In this document: piece after piece, positions 58,638 through 64,000 of the stretch
Layout of the letters: every line of letters begins with the position of its first letter
Numbering within the stretch: position 1 is the first letter of the stretch
NCBI RefSeq assembly: GCF_000718515.1
Contig: NZ_JNZS01000021.1
Span: forward strand, 70,654-134,653
Source: Micromonospora parva
Lineage (GTDB): Bacteria; Actinomycetota; Actinomycetes; Mycobacteriales; Micromonosporaceae
Reading direction: 5' to 3'
Length of the DNA: 64,000 bases
Made by a program: the position numbers and the translations under genes
The notes under the pieces: model-generated
The model's database searches: none
What the model saw: only the letters and a program-made list of their open reading frames with translations
What the model was told of the DNA's origin: nothing

Positions 58638-59339
58638 TCAGACCAGGCAGTTGACGATCTCGGCCACCGAGCGGCGGCGGCCGGTGTAGAACGGGACCTC
58701 TTCGCGGACGTGCCGGCGGGCGCCGGAGGCGCGCAGGTCCCGCATCAGGTCGACGATCCGGTGCAGTTCGTCGGCCTCGAACGCGAGCATCCACTCGTAG
58801 TCACCGAGCGCGAACGAGGCGACAGTGTTGGCCCGCACGTCCGGGTAGCCGCGGGCCATCTTCCCGTGCTCGGCCAGCATCTCGCGCCGCTCGGCGTCGG
58901 GCAGCAGGTACCACTCGTACGAGCGGACGAACGGGTACACACAGATGTAGGCGCGGGCCTCCTCGCCGGCCAGGAACGCCGGGATGTGGCTCTTGTTGAA
59001 CTCCGCCGGCCGGTGCAGTGCCATCTGCGACCACACCGGCGTCAGCGCCCGCCCCAGCGTGGTGCGACGCAACCGCAGGTACGCGTCCTGCAACGCGTCA
59101 CTGGACGCGGAGTGCCACCAGATCATCACGTCCGCGTCGGCGCGCAGCCCGGAGACGTCGTACACGCCCCGGACCACCACGTCCTTGCCGGCCAACTCCT
59201 CGAAGAGGGACTCGACCTCGCCGGTGACGTTGTCCCGCAGCGACGGCAGCGGGGCGCTGGCCCGGAACACGGACCACATGGTGTAGCGGATGCTGTCGTT
59301 CAGCTCCCGCAACCGGGCCGCGTTGGTCTGCTCGGTCAT
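58638..59339 (-). CDS. hemQ: coproheme decarboxylase HemQ/ChdC
   Basis: Protein of 233 residues of the chlorite-dismutase-like fold. Motifs include [21 protein letters not shown], the conserved [13 protein letters not shown] and [20 protein letters not shown]. It is the last enzyme of the coproporphyrin-dependent haem route, decarboxylating coproheme to haem b. The ATG overlaps the hemG stop by four bases (ATGA), showing the operon order hemE-hemG-hemQ. Confidence 0.95.
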   Translation of the reverse strand: MTEQTNAARLRELNDSIRYTMWSVFRASAPLPSLRDNVTGEVESLFEELAGKDVVVRGVYDVSGLRADADVMIWWHSASSDALQDAYLRLRRTTLGRALTPVWSQMALHRPAEFNKSHIPAFLAGEEARAYICVYPFVRSYEWYLLPDAERREMLAEHGKMARGYPDVRANTVASFALGDYEWMLAFEADELHRIVDLMRDLRASGARRHVREEVPFYTGRRRSVAEIVNCLV

Positions 59340-60748
59340 CTCGCCGATCCTCCCAGTGCTGTGATGATCTCCTCGGCCGCCGTCTCGCCGGAGCGGACGC
59401 AGACCGGGATACCGACGCCGTCGTAGCCGGCGCCGGCGAGGGCCACTGTGGGGTGCGCGGCCCGCAACGCCGTCCGCGCGGCGGCGAGCCGGTCGGCGTG
59501 CCCCGGCGCGTACTGCGGCAGGGCCCCGCCCCACCGCTGCACGTGCCCGTCGACCGGGGCGGGTAGCGGGGTGCCGAGCACCGCCGACAGCTCGCGGTGC
59601 ACGGTGGCCGCCAGGTCCGCGTCCGGGCGCTGAAGCTGCGACTCCTCGCCGTACCGGCCCACCGAGGCGCGCACCACCGCCAACCCGTCCGGCCGGCGCA
59701 GGTGCCCCCACTTGGTGGTGAAGAACGTCGCCGCCTTGATCAGCAACCCCTCGGTGCTCGGCACCAGGAAGCCGGACAGCTCGGGCAGGCGCGGCTGCGG
59801 CAACGCCATGGTGACCAGCGCGACGCTCGCGTAGTCCAACGCGCCGACGCCCGCCGCCACCGCCGGCGCCGCCCCGGCGAGCAGCCGGGCGGCCGGTCGC
59901 GCCGGCACCGCCAGCACCACGGCGTCCACGTCCACCAGCTCCGGGTCCCGGGTCGGGCCGACGGTGAGCCGCCAACCGGTGCCGGTCGCTGTCAGCTCAC
60001 GCACGGCGGCGTCGCGCCGTACCGTCGCGCCGCTGGCCGTCACCGCGGCCTCGACCAGGGTGCTCAGCCCGCCGACCAGGGTGCCGAAGACCGGGGCGCC
60101 GGGCACCCGCGGCGCGGCGGCCTGCGCGGCCCGGACCGCGCCGACCAGGGTGTGCTCCACCCGGGCCGTCCGGGCCAGCGCCGGCATCGTGGTGACCAGG
60201 GACAGATCGTCGGCGCGGCCCGCGTACACGCCGCCCAGCATCGGGTCGACCAGCCGATCGACCACCTCGTCCCCGAAGCGGGACCGGACCAGCGCACCGA
60301 CCGAGACGTCCTCGTCCGGCCCGACCAGCGGCCGGCCACCGTCGGTGTCGGCGTCCGCGGCCGGGCGGGCGACGGTGGCCACCCGATCCAGATCCCCGGG
60401 TACGCCCACCAGGGTGCCGCCCGGGATGGGGCGCAGCCCTCCGTCGACGACCAGCGCGGCCTGCCCCACCGTGGGGTGCACGATCCTCTCGGCCAGCCCG
60501 AGCCGGCGGGCCAACGCCACCGCCGCGCTCTCGGCGCCCGTCGGGTCGCGCATCAGGAACGACTCCGCGCCGAACTCCACCGGCTGACCGGCCAGTTCCC
60601 CGGTACGCAGCTTGCCGCCCAGCGCGCCGGACTGCTCGTACACGGTGATCTCGGTGCCGGCCGGTGCGCGGTCGCGCAAGCGGACCGCGGCGGCCAGCCC
60701 GGCGATCCCGCCGCCGACCACCGCCACCCGCCAGGGCTGCCGCGTCAC
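59336..60748 (-). CDS. hemG: HemY-type coproporphyrinogen/protoporphyrinogen oxidase
   Basis: Protein of 470 residues, an FAD amine-oxidase-like fold: Rossmann [37 protein letters not shown], and C-terminal [21 protein letters not shown]. In actinobacteria this HemY type (CgoX) oxidises coproporphyrinogen III, consistent with HemQ encoded next. GTG at 60748 begins 5 nt after the hemE stop. Called hemG after common annotation, also hemY or cgoX. Confidence 0.93.
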   Translation of the reverse strand: MTRQPWRVAVVGGGIAGLAAAVRLRDRAPAGTEITVYEQSGALGGKLRTGELAGQPVEFGAESFLMRDPTGAESAAVALARRLGLAERIVHPTVGQAALVVDGGLRPIPGGTLVGVPGDLDRVATVARPAADADTDGGRPLVGPDEDVSVGALVRSRFGDEVVDRLVDPMLGGVYAGRADDLSLVTTMPALARTARVEHTLVGAVRAAQAAAPRVPGAPVFGTLVGGLSTLVEAAVTASGATVRRDAAVRELTATGTGWRLTVGPTRDPELVDVDAVVLAVPARPAARLLAGAAPAVAAGVGALDYASVALVTMALPQPRLPELSGFLVPSTEGLLIKAATFFTTKWGHLRRPDGLAVVRASVGRYGEESQLQRPDADLAATVHRELSAVLGTPLPAPVDGHVQRWGGALPQYAPGHADRLAAARTALRAAHPTVALAGAGYDGVGIPVCVRSGETAAEEIITALGGSAR

Positions 60749-60753
60749 GTTTC

Positions 60754-61851
60754 TCAGCCCTGGTCGGCTCGGCGGCTGGACAGTTCGTGCACCAGCGCGA
60801 CCACCCGGGTCAGCACCTCCGGATCGGTCTCCGGCAGCACCCCGTGGCCGAGGTTGAACACGTGCCCGGGGGCCGCCCGGCCCTGCTCCAGGATGCGGCG
60901 CACCTCGGCCTCCACGACCGGCCACGGCGCGAGCAGCACGCACGGGTCCAGGTTGCCCTGCACCGCCTTGTCCGGGCCGATGCGGCCGGTGGCCACGTCC
61001 AGCGGCGTCCGCCAGTCGACGCCGACCACGTCCGCCCCGGCCTCGCCCATCGCGCCGAGCAGCTCGGCGGTGCCCACCCCGAAGTGGATCCGCGGCACCC
61101 CGGCGGACGCCAACCCGCTCAGCACGGCTGTCGAGTGCGGCAACACGAAACGGCGGTAGTCGGCCTCGGAGAGCGCGCCGGCCCACGAGTCGAACAGCTG
61201 CACGGCGGACACCCCGGCCTCGATCTGCACCCGCAGGAACGCCAGCGTCACCTCGGCCAGCCGGGCGCAGAGCGCGTGCCACAGCTCGGGGTCGCCGTAC
61301 ATCAGGGCCTTGGTCTTCGCGTGGGTGCGCGACGGCCCGCCCTCGACCAGGTAGCTGGCCAGCGTGAACGGCGCACCGGCGAACCCGATCAGCGGGGTGT
61401 CGCCCAGCTCGACCACCAACTGCCGGACGGCCTCGTCCACGTACGGGACGTCGTCGCGGGCGATCGGGCGGATCCGCTCCACGTCGGCGGCGGTGCGGAT
61501 CGGCTCGGCGACGACCGGGCCGGTGCCCGGCACGATGTCCAGGTCGATCCCGGCCGCGGCGACGGGCACCACGATGTCGCTGAACAGGATGGCCGCGTCC
61601 ACCCCGTGCCGGCGCACCGGCTGGAGGGTGATCTCGGTGACCAGCTCCGGCCGGCGGCAGGACTCCAGCATCGGCACGCTCGCCCGGATCTCCCGGTACT
61701 CCGGGAGGGAGCGGCCGGCCTGGCGCATGAACCAGACGGGCGTGTGCGGGCCGGGGCGGCGACGACAGGCCCGGATGAAGGGCGAGTCGGCCGGTCCGCC
61801 GGGGCGTGGGTCTCCGTCTCGGGCGACAGTGCCCGTGGTGTCCGTGCTCAT
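60754..61851 (-). CDS. hemE: uroporphyrinogen III decarboxylase
   Basis: Protein of 365 residues with the family signatures [16 protein letters not shown] and [15 protein letters not shown], the [13 protein letters not shown]yr motif and [13 protein letters not shown]. It makes coproporphyrinogen III for the following hemG and hemQ products. ATG at 61851; CACGAT lies 7 nt upstream and no Shine-Dalgarno is seen. Confidence 0.96.
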   Translation of the reverse strand: MSTDTTGTVARDGDPRPGGPADSPFIRACRRRPGPHTPVWFMRQAGRSLPEYREIRASVPMLESCRRPELVTEITLQPVRRHGVDAAILFSDIVVPVAAAGIDLDIVPGTGPVVAEPIRTAADVERIRPIARDDVPYVDEAVRQLVVELGDTPLIGFAGAPFTLASYLVEGGPSRTHAKTKALMYGDPELWHALCARLAEVTLAFLRVQIEAGVSAVQLFDSWAGALSEADYRRFVLPHSTAVLSGLASAGVPRIHFGVGTAELLGAMGEAGADVVGVDWRTPLDVATGRIGPDKAVQGNLDPCVLLAPWPVVEAEVRRILEQGRAAPGHVFNLGHGVLPETDPEVLTRVVALVHELSSRRADQG

Positions 61852-61889
61852 CGCCGCAATCGTGCCACGCCCACCAGCCCCAACCGGGT

Positions 61890-61923
61890 GGGGGTGAGAG
61901 GAAGGGCACCGTTCCTTACCCCC
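61890..61923. repeat. imperfect hairpin between hemE and DUF3000 promoters
   Basis: GGGGGTGAGAGGAA (61890-61903) pairs with TTCCTTACCCCC (61912-61923) with two bulges and an 8-nt loop. The AGGAAGGGCACCGTTCCTTA core resembles, from memory, intergenic motifs repeated in Micromonospora genomes. Confidence 0.45.
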
Positions 61924-61999
61924 GAACCGGCGTGGGGGCCCTCGGTGAGCGTCGGCGCGCCGTCGAAGCGGCGGGCGGACGTCGGCATAGGCTGCCACC

Positions 62000-62572
62000 A
62001 TGGCCCCCCCGATCGCGCTCCCGGAGACGTTCGCCCGCGCGGTCGCCGGGCTGCGGTCGGCCGCCCCCCGGCCGGAGATCACCCTGGAGGAGGTCGGCGC
62101 TCCCCAGCGGCTGGCCCCGTACGCGTTCGCGCTCTCCGCGACGGTGCTGCGCGACGACGACGAGGTGGCGACCGGTCGGCTGATCCTGCTGCACAACCCG
62201 GCCGGGCACGAGGCGTGGCAGGGCACCCTGCGGCTGGTCACCTACGTGACCGCCGAGTTGGAGGTCGACCTGGCCGCCGACCCGCTGCTGCCCGGGGTCG
62301 GCTGGACGTGGCTGACCGACGCGTTGGACGCCCAGGACGCCGGCCACCGCGCGATCGGCGGGACGGTGACGCAGACCATGTCGACCCGGTTCGGCGATCT
62401 TGCCGGGCCACCGACCATCGGTGACATCGAGATCCGCGCGTCCTGGACGCCGGTCGACGACGACCTGACCCCGCATCTGCTCGGCTGGTGCGCGCTGCTC
62501 GCCTCCACCGCCGGCCTCCCCCCGCCCGGTGTCACCGCCCTCTCCGACCGGCGTCCGGCCGGCGCGGCCTGA
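62000..62572 (+). CDS. DUF3000 domain protein
   Basis: Protein of 190 residues conserved in actinobacteria: [63 protein letters not shown], and [10 protein letters not shown]. It typically lies between hemE and an RNase D gene, as here. Function unknown. ATG with TAGGCT exactly 6 nt upstream. Confidence 0.93.
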   Translation: MAPPIALPETFARAVAGLRSAAPRPEITLEEVGAPQRLAPYAFALSATVLRDDDEVATGRLILLHNPAGHEAWQGTLRLVTYVTAELEVDLAADPLLPGVGWTWLTDALDAQDAGHRAIGGTVTQTMSTRFGDLAGPPTIGDIEIRASWTPVDDDLTPHLLGWCALLASTAGLPPPGVTALSDRRPAGAA

Positions 62573-62667
62573 TGGTCGGCATGCGGCTGGCAACTTTGCG
62601 GACACCTGGCCGACACACGCCGGACCGGCTGCACCCACCGGATCTCCGCGCGCACTAGGGTTGTCAG

Positions 62668-63987
62668 GTGACCGACGAACCACCCCTGCGCCGTCGGCCC
62701 ACCGAGGAACTTCCGGGAAACGCGCCCCAGCACCTGCCGTCGGCCCAGCCGCAGCCGGCGGGCGAGGGGGCTGACCCGGCCGACGGTGGGCCAGTTCCGC
62801 TGACCGCCCCGCGTGACGGCACCCCCGATCCGGTGGCCGCCCCGGCCCAGCTCGCCGAGGTCGTGGCCCGCTTCGCGGCGGGCACCGGCCCGGTCGCCCT
62901 GGACGCCGAACGCGCTTCCGGCTACCGCTACAGCCAACGCGCGTACCTGGTGCAGCTGCGCCGGGCCGGTTCGGGCACGGCGCTGATCGACCCGCTGCCG
63001 CTGCCCGACCTCAGCGCGCTGGACGCGGTGATCGGTGAGGCCGAGTGGGTTCTGCACGCGGCCAGCCAGGATCTGCCCTGCCTGGCCGAGGTGGGGCTGC
63101 GCCCGCGCCGACTGTTCGACACCGAACTGGCGGCCCGGCTGGCCGGTTTCGAACGCGTCGGGCTGGCCGCGCTCACCGAGCAGCTGCTCGGGTTCACCCT
63201 GGAGAAGCACCACTCGGCGGCCGACTGGTCGAGCCGACCGCTGCCCGAGTCGTGGCTGACGTACGCCGCCCTCGACGTGGAGCTGCTCACCGACCTGCGG
63301 GACGCGCTCGACGCGGAGTTGACCCGGCAGGGCAAGTCGGCCTGGGCCGCGGAGGAGTTCGCCGCGCTGGTCCGCACCGGGGCCCGCCCGCCCCGGGTGC
63401 GCGCGGAGCCGTGGCGGCGCACCTCGGGCATCCACCGGCTGCGGGGGGCGCGGGCCCAGGCCCGGGTCCGCTCGATGTGGTACGCCCGGGACCAGATCGC
63501 GGCCCGGCGGGACGCCGCTCCCGGGCGGGTGTTGCCCGACTCGGCGATCATCGCCGCGGCGGAGCTGGACCCGAAGGACGAGAAGACCCTGCTGACCCTG
63601 CCCGGCTTCGGTGGTCGGTCGGTCCGTCGGCTGGCCCGCACCTGGCTGGCCGCGCTCGACGACGCCCGGCAGCTGCCGGAGGATTCCCTGCCGGTCTCGC
63701 CGGCGGTGGAGGGCCCGCCTCCGCCGCACCGGTGGGCCGAACGGGACCCGGTGGCGGCGGGTCGGCTGGCCCGTTGCCGGGAGGTCGTGATCCGCATCGC
63801 CGGTGAGCACAACCTGCCGCCGGAGAACCTGATCACTCCGGACTCGATCCGCCGGTTGGCCTGGACCCCACCGGAGGAGATCACCCCGGAGTCGGTGGCG
63901 GAGACCCTGCGCGGCCTCAACGCCCGAGAGTGGCAGATCAACCTCCTCACCCCCGACCTGACCGAAGCCCTGACCCCCACCCCCTAA
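62668..63987 (+). CDS. rnd: ribonuclease D-like 3'-5' exonuclease with HRDC domain
   Basis: Protein of 439 residues. After a Pro-rich N-terminus come the DEDD motifs: VALDAERASGYRYSQ, VLHAASQDLPCL and YAALDVELL, then an HRDC helical domain (WYARDQIAARRDAAPGRVLP, ALLTLPGFGGRSVRRL-type turn). RNase D trims tRNA and other stable RNA 3' ends. GTG with TAGGGT exactly 6 nt upstream. In many actinobacteria dxs follows this gene. Confidence 0.93.
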   Translation: MTDEPPLRRRPTEELPGNAPQHLPSAQPQPAGEGADPADGGPVPLTAPRDGTPDPVAAPAQLAEVVARFAAGTGPVALDAERASGYRYSQRAYLVQLRRAGSGTALIDPLPLPDLSALDAVIGEAEWVLHAASQDLPCLAEVGLRPRRLFDTELAARLAGFERVGLAALTEQLLGFTLEKHHSAADWSSRPLPESWLTYAALDVELLTDLRDALDAELTRQGKSAWAAEEFAALVRTGARPPRVRAEPWRRTSGIHRLRGARAQARVRSMWYARDQIAARRDAAPGRVLPDSAIIAAAELDPKDEKTLLTLPGFGGRSVRRLARTWLAALDDARQLPEDSLPVSPAVEGPPPPHRWAERDPVAAGRLARCREVVIRIAGEHNLPPENLITPDSIRRLAWTPPEEITPESVAETLRGLNAREWQINLLTPDLTEALTPTP

Positions 63988-64000
63988 CCCCACCCCCACC

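Overview
The window is very GC-rich, densely coded actinobacterial DNA. Gene content points to Micromonospora or a close relative in the Micromonosporaceae: a CebR-type cellobiose regulon, Stealth glycan phosphotransferases, a DUF222/HNH nuclease, copper polysaccharide monooxygenases with CBM2 and CBM5/12 modules, and a coproporphyrin-branch haem cluster followed by DUF3000 and RNase D. The genus is inferred from content, not from a marker gene. No rRNA, tRNA, CRISPR array, insertion sequence or prophage was seen.

Layout. 0-6.5 kb: a DM9-repeat protein, an ACT-domain protein and a pyruvate/indolepyruvate-type decarboxylase on the minus strand, then a sugar-kinase-like phosphotransferase overlapping an acyl-CoA dehydrogenase (a split version of the ACAD10/11 architecture). 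6.5-12.9 kb: a palindrome-rich spacer, then a cellobiose import and hydrolysis operon cebE-cebF-cebG-bglC with cebR behind it; its promoter lies between two near-perfect CebR operators. 12.9-14.4 kb: a pRiA4b ORF-3-like protein and a RibD-like reductase. 14.5-21 kb: HerA-like ATPase, SbcD (Mre11), SbcC (Rad50) and a NurA-like nuclease in the gene order of the archaeal end-resection operon; the HerA-like protein ends in an SSB-type acidic tip. 21-24.4 kb: a spermidine-synthase-like protein, an ECF sigma/anti-sigma pair and a secreted-repeat lipoprotein. 24.4-33.9 kb: a tightly overlapping surface-glycan operon with three Stealth paralogues, a two-part glycosyltransferase and a PIG-L deacetylase fused to a probable beta-propeller.

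34-40 kb: AlkA-like glycosylase, SRPBCC protein, small Cys protein, DNA ligase C, secreted tripeptidyl-peptidase-like hydrolase, GNAT and a small membrane protein. 40-48 kb: repeats at convergent gene ends, then a MacB/FtsX-type exporter operon with two permeases and two ATPases, one carrying an AbrB-like C-terminal domain. 48-54 kb: a HTH/DUF2975 unit, YdeI-like and HIT-like proteins, an HNH nuclease, the LigD-type polymerase, MsrB and a DUF305 lipoprotein. 54-58.6 kb: two AA10 monooxygenases of different type on either side of a CBM48 protein, a zinc protein, an EamA exporter and an ElaA-like GNAT. 58.6-64 kb: hemE-hemG-hemQ on the minus strand, DUF3000 and RNase D on the plus strand.

Themes. 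Plant and fungal polymer use (monooxygenases plus cellobiose uptake), DNA end processing (HerA-Mre11-Rad50-NurA, LigC, LigD polymerase, AlkA) and cell-surface glycan building dominate. Many starts have no Shine-Dalgarno but a TANNNT hexamer exactly 6-7 nt upstream, the pattern expected of leaderless mRNAs; this was used to choose several starts.
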